This document shows, one piece after another, positions 1-11,710 of a stretch of DNA of 16,847 nucleotides. The position numbers and the translations under genes are program-made. The stretch covers positions 1-16,847 of the forward strand of contig PITI01000207.1 of the NCBI GenBank assembly GCA_004325065.1, written 5' to 3'. Source of the DNA: Hamiltosporidium magnivora (lineage: Eukaryota; Microsporidia; Dubosqiidae). The notes below the pieces were generated by a model that was not told where the DNA came from, did no database searches, and saw nothing but the letters and a program-made list of their open reading frames with translations. How positions within the stretch are numbered: position 1 is the stretch's first letter; each line of letters begins with the position of its first letter.

Positions 1-240
1 AATTACCTACATGTTCAGCTGCGGTCTGCAATCTGGTTACATAAAAAACTACAAATAAATTTGTAGAAAAAGTTTCTCCATTTCTTAGACCTCTCCTCTT
101 CATACAAACTCCCATGGAACAACCGAAGATGTAGTGTGGTTTTATTCCCACCAAAAATCCAAACAATGATCTCACACCAGTTTCACACACTCATTGCCAA
201 GCAGAAAGTTTTTTATGTGGTTATCCTCCCTCCACTTTAC
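1..240 (-). pseudogene. Unidentified decayed coding patch, G+C-raised; possible transposase N-terminus
   Basis: This block is clearly richer in G+C than the following 11 kb; the change is abrupt near position 240. On the minus strand one frame runs from 240 and includes the pieces KWREDNHIKNFLLGNECVKL and, after one stop, DHCLDFWWE. A different frame then stays open from about 195 to 16 and includes LHLRLFHGSLYEEERSKK and WRNFFYKFICSFLCNQIA. The order (Cys-containing segment, WWE, then Arg...Gly-Ser with aromatic and basic residues) faintly resembles the N-terminus of ISXO2/Merlin-type transposases, but no catalytic DDE residue is in view, so this is only a guess. The plus strand also has a long frame from about 45 to 245 with a single TAG, so the coding strand itself is uncertain. 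The piece runs off the window edge. Confidence 0.25.
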
Positions 241-3200
241 AATTATAGAAAAAATTATTTTTAAATATGCTTTACAATTAAAATTCTGTAAAAACATTGA
301 CTCTGAATTAAATAATTAGTTTTCAATAAAAATTATGTAAAAAAATCCCTATTCAAGATTTATGATCTTCAATCTTTAATTATGAATAATTTTATTCGTT
401 TATTAGAAATATATTCCAATAGAAATAAAAAGTACAGAATTATGATTATTTGTTAAACATAGAGGGATTATCTTAATCAAACAAATGGTAAATGTAATTA
501 TGCTACAAACTGTAACATATGCTATCTTTTTAATCAAAATATAAATCTCTATGAATTCATCTATCATTTCGAAAAACATATTTGCATATTTCCCGAATTT
601 AATAGAAATTTTTTAAGGAAAAAGAAGACGTTTTTGCCACTGTTTTGTTAAAGTTTCATTTCTAAAAATATTTTTTGCTTGCTTTTCAAAGTAATGAACA
701 CATACCACTAAAGAAGTAATTGAGAAAAATCAGTTTTTTCTTCAAAGGCAATATTTAAATTTGTATTGCTTTAAATAATAATTCACTCTAAATAAAATAA
801 GTAAAATCATAGTGATTAATAATGTAACAAATATTATTCAGAATAATGTTTAGTTTTAAAATTTTCTTTACTGTATTCTTTCTGTCCTTGTAATCTTGAG
901 TTTTTATAAATTAGAATATTTTATTGAACAGTTTATATATGTTTTTCTCCAACTTAATTATAATTTTAAAATTTATTTGAAATATATTATTTGGCAAAAT
1001 TGCTATTTGCTCATCCTAAAACCTTTCTTACGCGTTATTAAAGATTGTATTTGTCTTTTTTCTATATCGAAATAGAGGAAATTATCAGAAAAGAACGGAA
1101 TATAACACATTAAGCTTAAATTTTAAATATATAAAAAAGACAAAAAAATGATTTTTTTAGCGAAACAAAAATTTAAAAATAAATCGCGGTTTTTTATGTA
1201 CAATAACAAGATAACATCCGAGTTCATGATGCCAATATCTTTATAAACTCGAGCAATGACACGAAAAAACAAACCATTTTATATGTTTAATTGATTTGAA
1301 AATTAAAGTTACAATAATGGTTTAGTTATGAATGGGACTCTTATACTTTGTTTATAAATTTTACACAACCAAAATATTGTGCAGAGATAGACCATGAAAC
1401 ATTTTAAATGTTTGCTTGGTTCAAAAAATATACCACTATCTATGTTAAAGGATATTTCTATATTTCACGACATCTCAAAAAAATTATTACAAAATAATTT
1501 TTTACTTTTTAAAAGTTTCGATTTTAAAAGCAAGATTATTTGTTAGAATTTCTTTTTAAGCTTTTTTTCGGATGTATTAATATATTTATACAATATTTAT
1601 GTTTTTTCTCTCGACAATTTAATTATACATACGTAAAAAAGCTTAACTACAAATATTTTATGAATATTCATATAGATTTTTATACGTTGCTAAATCAAAA
1701 GATTTGGAATAGAATAAGTAGAAAGTTATAAATCCAATTATTTGAAAAATAAACATATCGCTATTAGAACCGTTGTTTAAGACAAAGGAAAAACTCTATA
1801 TAGATTAAAAACAATCAAAAAGATAGAGGTTTACAGTGAAAATAATAGGTAAACATAAAATAAAAATATTAAAATAATCATCTAAAGCTTCTAAACAAAT
1901 CCAACGAAAATATAAAAAAGTTGCTGCAAAATATGCAGATTAAAAAGAATCCTAAGTTTTTATCTACAATTGTTTAAAAAAGACTAAAAACTTAGACATA
2001 AAAAATCAAAAAAATACAAAATAGAAAAAACCAAAGAATGAATTAAACCTATTTGAAATGAACTGGAAATTAATACTCAGATAGTCGAGCTTAAAAAGAT
2101 AAATCTATATTTCAGATTGTTTTTTTCTAGAGGTAAAATCTAGTCCTTTTTACTGGCTTAATGACTACTATTGATGATATAGTTTTATAAATGAAGTGAA
2201 TAAATTTTTATTTAAATTCATTAAAATAATAATTTATGTAGAAAGAGCTTTTCTACTCGAAAAATGTGAAAAACCATACCATACTATGAATATGATCATA
2301 TAAGATAAGATAATATATTATGCATTAAGTCTAATATGTTTCGAACCGGTTGATTACAACTATAGATGAAGTCTTTAATTAAGATTAGAAAGTAAATATA
2401 GACTCAACATAAATAGGTGTTAGAACTCAAAAATATGTTTACGGCTTAATGAAACCATTTTAATGTCTGAAATTATATTAATACAATAACTTGGTCATTT
2501 TTTGATTAAAAAATTAATATTCCTAAATTATACAACTTTCTAGACAGTAAAAATATTTAAAATGTTGTTTTTACTCGGATTCTAACCAATAAAAAGCCTC
2601 AATATAGATTAATTCAGGTTTCAACAAAAGTTCGTTTGAGATGATATCCAGTTTTAAGTAAACCATATAAATTCAAATTTGAATCAACCAATATCTACAC
2701 AATCAATTAAACTTTAATCGTCATAGAACGAATTATTGAGGATGAAAAAATGTAAACGATAAAACACCAGAACTCTATTGTAAAGAAGATATTCATTGAT
2801 AATGTCATGCCAAAGATTTATATTATAAGATTTTATTCTATTTAAAATTCTCTTTGTCAATAAATTTAAATATATATCTGATATAATTTTAGGTATATAT
2901 AAGGTATTAAAAGCAATAATAGCTTTTTAAATGCACTTATGAACTATTTAACGGTATAATTTATGAAATAATCAATTTTTAGATTTAAAAAAGTATCGAA
3001 AAAAGGATTTAAAAATAATTTATATTTACATTCCTAAAAATTAAAAATATAAACTTATTCGTTAGCTAATATGTTAAATCTAGATACAATATAAAAAAAT
3101 ATATTCTAATTAAATAATAAAAATATCTCGTATTATTGAAAATGAACAAAACGTGTAATTGTTCAATAAAATTTAATATTATTTATCTATGATTTACAGA

Positions 3201-4140
3201 ACATATTAAACATTTAGTAATCGCTAGATTAAAAATAAGTTGGAGTACCAATATATCATTCATAAATATGATTACTTAAGAAATAAGACATATATAAAAA
3301 TTCATATCAAATTAAAACAGAATCAAAAATTTTACAATTTCTATCGAACTAAATTTTATAAAACATAAATGCTGAAATATATAATGATAAAAATAATTAT
3401 GAAAATCGACTAAGTTAAAATTTAAATCTTGAGCATAAAAGATCAAACATCTAATATATTATAGGTAATCTACAGAGTTTTTTACTATAAAAATAAATGC
3501 AAATGCCCACTCTATTCTATTTGTAAATAAAACTAAATGTAATGATTAGACCAGGAAAATTTGCCATGAAATTCTATTTCATTGTTTTATGTAGATATAG
3601 CAATAGGCAGCGATTAAAATCGGTGTAACAAGAACGACCGGTATCCAAAGTAACCTAAAAAACTGATTAATGTAGAAGTTGATTGATTTCGTCTTGATTT
3701 TAGAACAAGGGCTTAAGGTAAATAAATATAAGATCTTTTTCATTTTTTCTGGGGCGAGTTTTCAATTTCTACTTAAAATATATAAAAAAATCCAATCCTC
3801 ATTAGGCGTAAATCCTTCATGAATTTATATTGTTTTTCTTGGAATGCTTTTCTGATTGTGATTCAAATTTTTCTTAGAGGAGGAATCGCAAAAATATATG
3901 CAACAGCCAAAATTTCCAATAAATTAGGAGATCTATGTAAAATATTACAATTTAATGTATATCGGGCCAAGTTTTAAAATATTTTATAAGATTTTAATTA
4001 AGACATGTCTTTTGTTGCTTTTATAAAAGACATTCTATATGCATTTAAGATTTAAGCAGTTTTACATTTTCTATATTCTGTTTTTAAAAAATCTGCAAGA
4101 AATATTATTTCAAAGATGGATCTGAGTTTTTTTCCTTGCA
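241..4140. other. A+T-rich DNA without identifiable genes
   Basis: Stops are dense in all six frames and the longest open frames are at chance level for this composition. I saw no tRNA box pair, no rRNA-like block and no tandem array. A short ATG-started frame at 1540-1731 (63 codons, Phe/Tyr/Ile-rich) is best taken as chance. Positions 1740-2110 are strongly A-rich on the plus strand: in the lines I counted, A outnumbers T two- to fivefold, and one frame contains fragments such as KQIQRKYKKVAAKYAD between many TAA and TAG stops. That could be an old decayed gene or only base skew. The stretch around 3600-3660 is somewhat richer in G+C but reads as nothing recognisable. Confidence 0.6.
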
Positions 4141-4241
4141 ATTATTTCTTTGCAGCCTTTTGCCTTTAAAAAGAATACCATGAATATATATTCATGGTAT
4201 TCTTTTTGTAAAATCTTCTAGGAAAAACTAAAAGAAATAAT
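4141..4241. repeat. Outer inverted arms around the palindrome
   Basis: The 11 bases at 4141-4151 (ATTATTTCTTT) recur as their exact reverse complement at 4231-4241 (AAAGAAATAAT), enclosing the 40-bp palindrome with gaps of 16 and 23 bases. An 11-bp match alone is weak evidence in A+T-rich DNA. Its near-symmetric placement suggests that the palindrome is the core of a larger, partly decayed inverted repeat. Confidence 0.5.
4168..4207. repeat. Perfect 40-bp spacer-less palindrome
   Basis: The 20 bases from 4168 (AAAAAGAATACCATGAATAT) are followed at once by their exact reverse complement, with no spacer and no mismatch. The next base pair outward does not match. By a rough estimate for this composition, a match of 20 pairs is not expected by chance in a window this size. 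It can form a cruciform in DNA or a hairpin in RNA. No coding frame flanks it, so a role as terminator, origin-like element or foldback mobile-element relic cannot be told from sequence. Confidence 0.95.
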
Positions 4242-6210
4242 ATATTTCTTCTCAATACTTTTTAGAACTAATTGATAAAATTCTTTTAAAACCTTTAAAT
4301 TTTCGGAATGGTATTCGGTTGAACGGCATTTACAACAAATCTTTATATTTTAGAAAACTTGTTTTGATCATTCGATATTTTTTCTAAAAATGTATTTGAA
4401 ATATCCACTACGATTTTTTTATAAGAAAAAAAATAGTATTTTTAAAAAAACGATTCTATAAATAACGAGGTCGGAGTCGTTGAAGATAAATTTTTCATAG
4501 GTGTTGCAAAATATTTTTCAATTAAATTTTCATTGGTATATTCTATATGTTTATTATGGGTCAAAAAATGCATTGTATGAATAAGAAAAAATCAAAATAA
4601 TTTTCTAGCATTGCATCGGCAAAATGAAACCCCAAGTATGCACAATCTATTTAAAGTTGTTTATTATGTAATCTTATATTCTTTATACAAATCCATCTTT
4701 TTGGTTATCTGTATGTAAGAAATTTTTTAAAGTCTTACAAATTTGAGGATAGTCTTTTTTTAGTATATCGAAATATTTTTGGCCCACTCGGAGCATTAAA
4801 ACCAAAATTCTCTACTATATAAGTTAAAATATATTCGCAAATTTTTCTAATTTTCAAATTAAGATTTTATCTTCTTGCTTATTTCAACAAATTTACCAAA
4901 AGAAATCAAATTAACAAAACTAATCGCCTAGTTTTTCGTAAAATTAACTGTATTATCATGATAAACAAAGAAAACAAATACAAGTCTATGATGTGAATGA
5001 ATGAAAATTCGTGTTTAAAAATTTTTGAATATTCTAAAATAAATCTTATAGTTAGAATATTTTCTTCTTTTCTTTGGCCTTGAATAACAAGATTAAATTG
5101 AAAATACATTCTTTTACTTCATTTCTATTCCCTATTTCAAAGAATTTCCATATACATGCTTTTTTTTGATAGTGAATTTTCTGTAATACCAGTACATTCA
5201 AATTTTGATGAGACATTATTTAAAAATTAAAGTAGGAAAAATTATGGAATAGGACTATTTGAACTTTTATAGGCAATCGTTCATAAAAAAATCATCATTT
5301 TTTTAAGAACATTTTTGTTTCTTTTCTTTGGTTCATCACTATAAGAGTTTAATTAAATGAAGTCATTCAATATATTAACGGTATTATTTCTTTTTTAATA
5401 TATTTGTTCAATAAACCAGATCAAACAATAAATATATTTTTTTATTTTTGCTTGGACAGTATCAAACCAGGAAAATAACTTTTACACCATAAATTTTACA
5501 AAGACTATTTCCCTAAAAAAACATATTTAATAAACTAAAACTTTTATAAGAAAAAATCAATGATTAAATTCATATATTATTTATGATTTAAGAATAACAT
5601 GTTATTTAATCAATAACACGATTATGAACTTAAAGTTGCATTTGGTATATATATTAAAATACAAATCTATCCAATTTTTTTGTATTATATCTCCATAAGT
5701 TTTTTGTAATTTCATTTTGATACTGAAATAAATTAAAAAGAAAATTAAATTTTAAAAACATGATTTTTTTAAAATGGTAAATTAAATTCTTCTATTAGAA
5801 CATTTAATATTACTTATATTTTGTAAACATAATTTTTTATTATAAAATTTGTTAATATATGAATTATTAAGATAATTAATTGTGTTTCTTTACTTGTATT
5901 TCTATTTAGAAAGGTATTCTCTTTTTTGCCTTGATATATATGCCATATAAAGGCAAGGATGTATTTTAAGTAAATAGCTTTATTTTCGACTTGTGCAAAT
6001 AAAAAGAAATCAATATTTCATACAAAAACGAACGATCAAAAAATCATCATCAATAAATAATTCCTTGTTATTGCATTTTTGCGCTCTTTCTGGGTACATT
6101 TGGCTTAGTGCTTCAGAAATCTAGGTTGACTACTTTAGTGGTTATAAATTCAATCTATCGCGAGAAACCTAAACGTCTTGATTTGAAAATACTGTAAATT
6201 CTAATAAAAA
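4242..6210. other. A+T-rich DNA without identifiable genes
   Basis: All six frames are closed at short intervals. A 67-codon minus-strand frame at 4906-5109 lacks any recognisable motif and is within chance length. A 14-bp palindrome at 5593-5606 and a 7-bp stem at 5926-5932/5950-5956 were seen, but both are expected by chance in such sequence. Nothing else is supported. Confidence 0.6.
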
Positions 6211-6459
6211 ATGAGTTTCAGCTTAAATGCAGAACAAAGATTACGATTATGTCTCAATGATAATTGTATGGTTCCTTTTGAATAAGAAATTAGTCAATCC
6301 TGTTTTTGTCGCAGGATCTATAACAGTATAATCAAAAAATTCCAACATATAATAGGCCGTGTTGAAGATATTTATACTTTTTTAATTAAAATATACACAT
6401 CTTTAAAAATATGTTTATATATGTTCACTTCCAAATCTACAATAGAAATTAACAAGTAA
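6211..6459 (+). pseudogene. Doubtful broken ORF, unknown product
   Basis: An ATG at 6211 opens a frame of 82 sense codons interrupted by one TAA at 6283-6285 and closed by TAA at 6457-6459. It begins MSFSLNAEQRLRLCLN, and after the stop it continues with a Cys-containing piece (SQSCFCRRIYNSI) and then a hydrophobic segment. I do not recognise the family. The length is only modestly unusual for this base composition, so it could be a chance frame. Its same-strand neighbour at 6522-6920 lies 63 bases downstream, which would fit pieces of one decayed gene. Confidence 0.15.
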
Positions 6460-6521
6460 ATTCGTTTTATTCTGAGCTGACTTATCTGATTCAGGGTAAA
6501 AAAACTACAAAGAGACTATGA

Positions 6522-6920
6522 CTACAGGATTATAACTTTCATGATAAAAAAATGTGCAGCAAAAGCAGTAGAGTTCGAATAAAGAAGCGATGGCTATATG
6601 CAAATAATCCATTAACCGCTTTAAAAAGAGTGCAGAAAGCAAACAAGCAGGGTTTTCCAATGTCGTTCTCAATAATCAGTTTGGCAATAACTCGAGGGTC
6701 ACGTGTAGCAATAAGAATAAGAATACACTTACTATTCAATATATATTGTTTATTCGAGCGATTCATGCAAACCCCAAATTCTCCAATAGTGATCTCGAAA
6801 AATTTTAGAGACAATAAATCAAAATAAAAAGTTGATATTTCAAAAGACCTGCAATTCAATATAATCAGATTGAAAGACAACATCCCAAAGAAAGCTTGTC
6901 ATAATTTATGCAATGTATAA
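6522..6920 (+). pseudogene. Long open stretch with one stop, unknown protein
   Basis: One plus-strand frame is open from 6522 to a TAA at 6918-6920 with a single in-frame TAA at 6825-6827, giving 131 sense codons. The first ATG is at 6552. The predicted protein is basic and has no motif I can name; its middle contains WLYANNPLTALKRVQKANKQ, and after the stop it reads VDISKDLQFNIIRLKDNIPK. The plus strand is A-rich over the first half, as expected for a coding strand in such genomes. Against it: G+C is nearly equal at the three codon positions by my count (33, 37 and 31 of about 102 codons), so there is no clear codon signature. The minus strand is also open here (6539-6883), so the openness may reflect locally higher G+C. 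Confidence 0.25.
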
Positions 6921-6959
6921 ATATTTAAGGTAAAAACCGAACAAGTATTAGACTAGAGC

Positions 6960-8130
6960 CAAAATACATAATGATGCAGTATCTCACGCCATTAGAATAT
7001 CTATTGGTTCTTAATAATTTCGCTCTCTATTGTCAGCATGTAAACGTTAATATTATGATTTATAACGTGAAATGGGCTTAAAGTTAATGATTTAGAGAAA
7101 ACAAAGCTATTATGTCAAATTAGTTACCTTTGCCTGATATAATATGCTCTAAAATACTTCGGCATTTATAGATATTAGAAAAACCATAACAATACTAGAG
7201 GTAATTAGAAAAGTAGTTCATTCGAAGAGATAAAGCAGATAAATCTATTTGCCAAAAATCTTTATCCTATTAGATAAAATGAAAAATTTTCACTCGCCAT
7301 AAATCAACATTAGAAATTGTTTCACACCTATTCAAAATAGTATTTTGAATAAGACCAGCTGGCTTCTCAAATTAGATAATGTAGTGCCTGAAGTGTTTTC
7401 AAAAAATAAGAACCTCTAGACAATAAATAAAACCCGATTATAAATCCCAAAAAACTATGATCGAGTATAAATAAATCTAAGTCCTAAACTAAAATATGCC
7501 CCATATCTCTTGAATTTTTGTATAAAAAGAATTATTAGTCTAAGATAAGTGATTTCATAAACTTAGAATAACGATAAACCCATTTTTCACAAATTAAAGC
7601 TTCTAAAAAGTATAATATAGTTAAGAAGAAAAGTACACTAAGAAAAATCCAGAGAAACATAACTTGCAAAATTATATAACGAAATAGAAAAAAAGTCAAG
7701 CAATGTTATTAAAGGCAACTAATCCCAAGCTAAAAGTGTTAGTGATCAGCCACAAGGCTAAAAAGAAGAATATTAGGCAAAATGATACAGGAGTGTTTGC
7801 TATATCCAGGATATTTTTATCTAATAAAATTCGGATTAAAACTTTTTTATGACTGTTATAAATTCCCCTATACCTCTTTAACCACCAAAGTTCCGTATTT
7901 TGAATCTGACACGTTTATAATTATCTTCGATTCCTCTAATAAGGTTCTTCCTTCTGAAATAAATTGTTGAATCTTTTTGTTTTTCATTGTACAACACAAT
8001 ATTGATCGTTAATTCCGGTTTTAGAAGTTTTATTAGTTCCACGTGCATTTAGACTCTATCAAAAATACCAATTGACGCACCTTTCAGCTCTCTACGGCAT
8101 TTTGTTCCATTGAATTTAGGTATAAAATTT
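6960..8130. other. A-skewed DNA with possible coding fossils, no assignable gene
   Basis: Positions about 7050-7790 have about twice as much A as T on the plus strand in the lines I counted, switching to T excess after about 7800. On the plus strand a frame from 7625 to 7852 has one TAG (7685-7687) and includes MLLKATNPKLKVLVISHKAK; a second frame at 7782-7970 overlaps its end. On the minus strand an ATG frame at 7878-8048 gives 56 residues (MHVELIKLLKPELTINIVLY near its start) and can be read 14 codons further past its TAA. All are near chance length and none resembles a known family, so I list them only as possible remnants. Confidence 0.3.
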
Positions 8131-11100
8131 TCAAAAAAGATTATTGAAAAGGTGAAAAAAGCAAAAATTATATCCGCAAAATAATTTATTTATGTTTTTA
8201 TAATAAGTAATATTAAGTTATTCATTTCCAAAAACTAGATCGTAATAAATATATTATATATGCTTTTATAAGCTTTAAATCATTTGTATCAAAGAAAAAT
8301 TGCCGAAACTATATATGTATTATGTTTAAAATAACAAAATTGATTTTACATGAAAGAAACAGAGAAAAAAAACAGAATATTTTAACAAAAAGATTACAAA
8401 TATCTTAAATAAATGCCAATTAATGTCTATTTTATACATACAAGAACAGATTTCAATCATCTTGAAATTAATATATTCCAAATAAAATTTCTTAGGTAAT
8501 GATTATGTTCTTTTATACTACAGCATCTATAAAGAACTTCAGTAGCAATTAGAAATTATATTCAATATACTAAAATTTAATTTAAATTTATTTCTTTCGA
8601 TTAATTACCCTTTTTTTTTAATTTGTTTACTATTTTATTAGATTTTGATTCTATATATCTTTTAAAATAAATATCAAGCAATTATAATAAAATAGATCTT
8701 TTTTTATAACAAATTATAATTTTTATTGTACTTTAAGGCAAAAATTCTCTAATTTCTGCTGTTTAGCAAAGAGTCCTAGAGAGAAGTTCTTTAAATAAAT
8801 CTAGACTAATTGCAAGAAAATTGAAATTTAACATAAATCCACAAACACTATAAGCTGCTAAAGATCACCATTACTAAATATCCGAGTTTTAATAAAGATA
8901 TTTAAAATCAAAAAAGCCTAAAGTATCTCTAAAGCTTTTTCAGACAACGTATAACAATCTTTTTGTTTCCTAAAAAAAATATATTTTTTAAAAAGGTAGA
9001 AATGTGCTAATAAATTGTACTAAGATGATTCAAAAATATTTAAACACTGCTTTCTATAACCTAACCTCATAATTTTTATTCGAAACTAGCTACAACGTTA
9101 TTATTGTAAAATATGTAAAAATCGACCATAATTGATTTTAATCAATTCTTTGTCTACACAAATAAAAAAGAAATTTATTTCTCAACAAAAATTTAATTTA
9201 ATATATAATTAATATTTTTATTGAAAAACACACGAAACCCATATTTAAAATATCTTCAGTATAAAAATATTTCGATCTTAATTTTTTTTCTATTTAGAGC
9301 TATTTTTTTTCCTATAATTTAAAACACGATAACATGTCAATTTCTCCTCCCAACATATTTCATAAAAATAAAAAAACTAAAAGACCAATAAAAAGCTAGT
9401 TCAAATAAATATTTTTATTTGAGAAAAATGTATTTAGATGAGAAACCAAAGTAATATACTCTGCTACCACCAACTTGTATAAATATATCACGTAGTCTGA
9501 AAAAAAAATATTGTTTAAAAGTTCGTATATGAATGAATCGAACTTGACACCATCATTCAAAATTTATAGAATATTAAAACAGATTATCAAGCTTTACAGA
9601 TTCAATCACAACTCGAGCATCAGAAAAAACATTCACACACCTTTAAATCACCGTAAAAGATTAATAAACCACTGTTTGATTCGCTAATCGCAAGCAGCCT
9701 TGTTGCGCTATCGTGTTTTATAAAAAAATTCTTCTTATTACCGAAATAAAACTATCGATTTGTCGTTTTGGTTTGTACTTTGTATGTTGGTAGTCAGTAA
9801 AACCAATATATATTTGACCGATCTTCTCATTGAGATTTCTGTCAATAAGTTATTTGAATCATTGTTGTAAAAGACAAATGGCGGTTTGTAACTCATTTTT
9901 TTAGTTAGCCCTTTAAATCTTTTAATATGGCTATAATTTCTTTTGATTTAACCTGATTGTTTTTAATCCCAAACATAACATTATATAAATAGAATATAAC
10001 CCTAGAAAAGCACATGAAACTTATAGTTATTCAAAAAAGCATAAGGCTTTAGCAATAAACCGAATCGAAAGCTTAAATTATATGATAAGAAGTCAAGATA
10101 TATATCAAATAAAAAACTTGTAAACCCAATCTACATTATATAATAAATTACATAAAGATGTTCTGTGTATAGCTGCTTGTAGTATACATGCTCTAAGTAT
10201 GAATTTTATCCAAAAATTCTAGTTGCTCCATTTTAGAGCCAATTACCGTAAAGCGTTTGTAAAAAAGTACATTAATCTGGTGAGGTTAACTCAAAATTTT
10301 CCAAGAGCATCAATATCTTATTCTGAATGATTTAAAATTATACATGATTCAATGAATTTTATCCATTTCGCTTCGAGCCATTTCATAACAAAGCAAATGG
10401 TCTTATATGTAATTTTATAAAACAAATCAGTCAAATTAGCTCCAATATAGTAAACACAATGCAAATATTTGTGCTAATCTTATATGAGAAAAAATGACAT
10501 TGATTCCATTGTTTTTTAAACCAGGTGGTATCTTTCAACATGAAGAGAGCTATTTTAAGTGCATTTCAAGACATATCTGATAGTATTTTGTTAACATTTC
10601 CGTAGAGTAAAACCACACATATATATACCTTTTTTAATCTTGTCTGGCTTTCTTTTAAGTACATATAAAATATGTTAAGAGCCTAATATTATTAAAAATT
10701 ATAATTAATCTACTACTCGTCAACCATGATATTAAATTTCAATTGTATTACGTGAATGATCTCGATCATTCCGCCTTTGATTTTGCTATTCCAGTAGTTC
10801 ATTAAAATATTTAGATATTTAAAGTTTTTAATACACGTTAAGCTATACATCCGATTGCTTTCTAACTCTCATTCTTTACAAGCCTATATTCACATTCTAT
10901 TGCTAAACCCGAATTTATAAATACCTAGTCCTCAAAAAAAATATTAAGTACAAAAAACATGCTAATATTTCCTATAATATATTTTAAAGATTTGTCTTAT
11001 ATTATACAAAATAAGCGTGCCTAACCGCATAGAAATATTTTCCAATCAATCTATACCCAAATTATAGAAAATTTAATTTGAAAAATTGCATATACGTATA

Positions 11101-11368
11101 AAATCTATAGTTGCAGAACTTTTAATGTATTTATATTTAGCTAAGCGCTCAGTTTAAAAACAAATTACAATAAATTGTAAAATCTTTGTAGACATAAGTG
11201 TATACAATAAGTATTTTAGTAAATAAAGACGATCACATTTATCTAAATAGAAATTACCTTATAAGAAACATAAACACCATTTGAGTATTCTGTACAGTTT
11301 TAGAAATAGCTATGAAACCGAACTGAAAGCCATTTGATTTTAGAGATAAAGACTCAAGATAAGTGAAA
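8131..11368. other. A+T-rich DNA without identifiable genes
   Basis: There is no open frame above chance length. On the plus strand an ATG frame of about 53 codons lies near 9530-9690. On the minus strand two partly overlapping frames at about 10601-10431 (one TGA) and 10443-10318 read in a protein-like way (for example MLKDTTWFKKQWNQCHFFSY), but neither matches a family I can name. No tRNA, rRNA or tandem repeat was seen. The region ends where the 3' terminus of the retrotransposon begins at 11369. Confidence 0.5.
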
Positions 11369-11462
11369 GGGTTAGGAAGAAAGAATTTTATTTGTATAGT
11401 TCTAAAATTAAATATTCAGTTGAGATTTTGGGTATGAAAACAAAACCTAATTTAAGCAAATC
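11369..11462 (-). repeat. Terminal 94-base repeat, instance in copy 1
   Basis: It is about 90% identical, without gaps, to 15568-15661. It forms the 3' terminus of the element. On the minus strand it contains AATAAA (AATAAAATTCTTTCTTCC) shortly before the end, which could act as a polyadenylation signal. Confidence 0.85.
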
Positions 11463-11710
11463 AGGTAAATTAGTTTAAACAAAAATTTCTCAAAAGATTA
11501 ATAATTTCACATCTAACACTCACTAGAATACGAAACATCCCTATTACACAGCCTCTTAAAATATTTTTTGCATTCTTGGTGTTATTGATAATACAAGCAA
11601 ATTTAAAATACATTTCTTGTAAAAATAAGCACCACCTCTCCTAATATTCATTTGCTCATTCGGGTAAATTAATTTAAAATATTTTTTTATACCTGTAAAA
11701 TTATATAAAT

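Noticed and set aside
1540..1731. 63-codon plus-strand ORF rich in Phe, Tyr and Ile.
   Set aside because: This length is expected by chance many times in six frames of such DNA; no motif, no homology and no context.
4906..5109. 67-codon minus-strand ORF with hydrophobic segments.
   Set aside because: Chance-level length; the composition simply reflects A+T-rich codons.
5926..5956. Stem TTGCCTT with AAGGCAA around a 17-base loop, and a 14-bp palindrome at 5593-5606.
   Set aside because: Stems of this length occur by chance repeatedly in a window of this size and composition.
6500..6590. GAGTTCGAATAA near 6568 looked like a tRNA B box.
   Set aside because: No A box at the right distance and no acceptor stem could be paired.
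6539..6883. Minus-strand frame of 114 codons opposite the 6522-6920 stretch.
   Set aside because: Its product is Leu/Phe/Ile-rich, as expected for the antisense of an A-rich strand; the plus frame has the more coding-like strand bias. The choice is not certain.
6918..7750. Continuation of the 6522 frame reads protein-like if TAA/TAG are taken as Gln and TGA as Trp, suggesting a reassigned genetic code.
   Set aside because: The stop density of this frame (about 7%) is close to the random expectation for A-rich DNA, G+C at the three codon positions is equal (about 51, 53 and 52 in the stretch counted), and the recognisable reverse transcriptase uses CAA for Gln and has long frames free of TAA/TAG.
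10318..10601. Minus-strand pieces such as MLKDTTWFKKQWNQCHFFSY, considered as a MULE-type transposase relic.
   Set aside because: No catalytic or zinc-binding pattern could be placed and the frames are near chance length.
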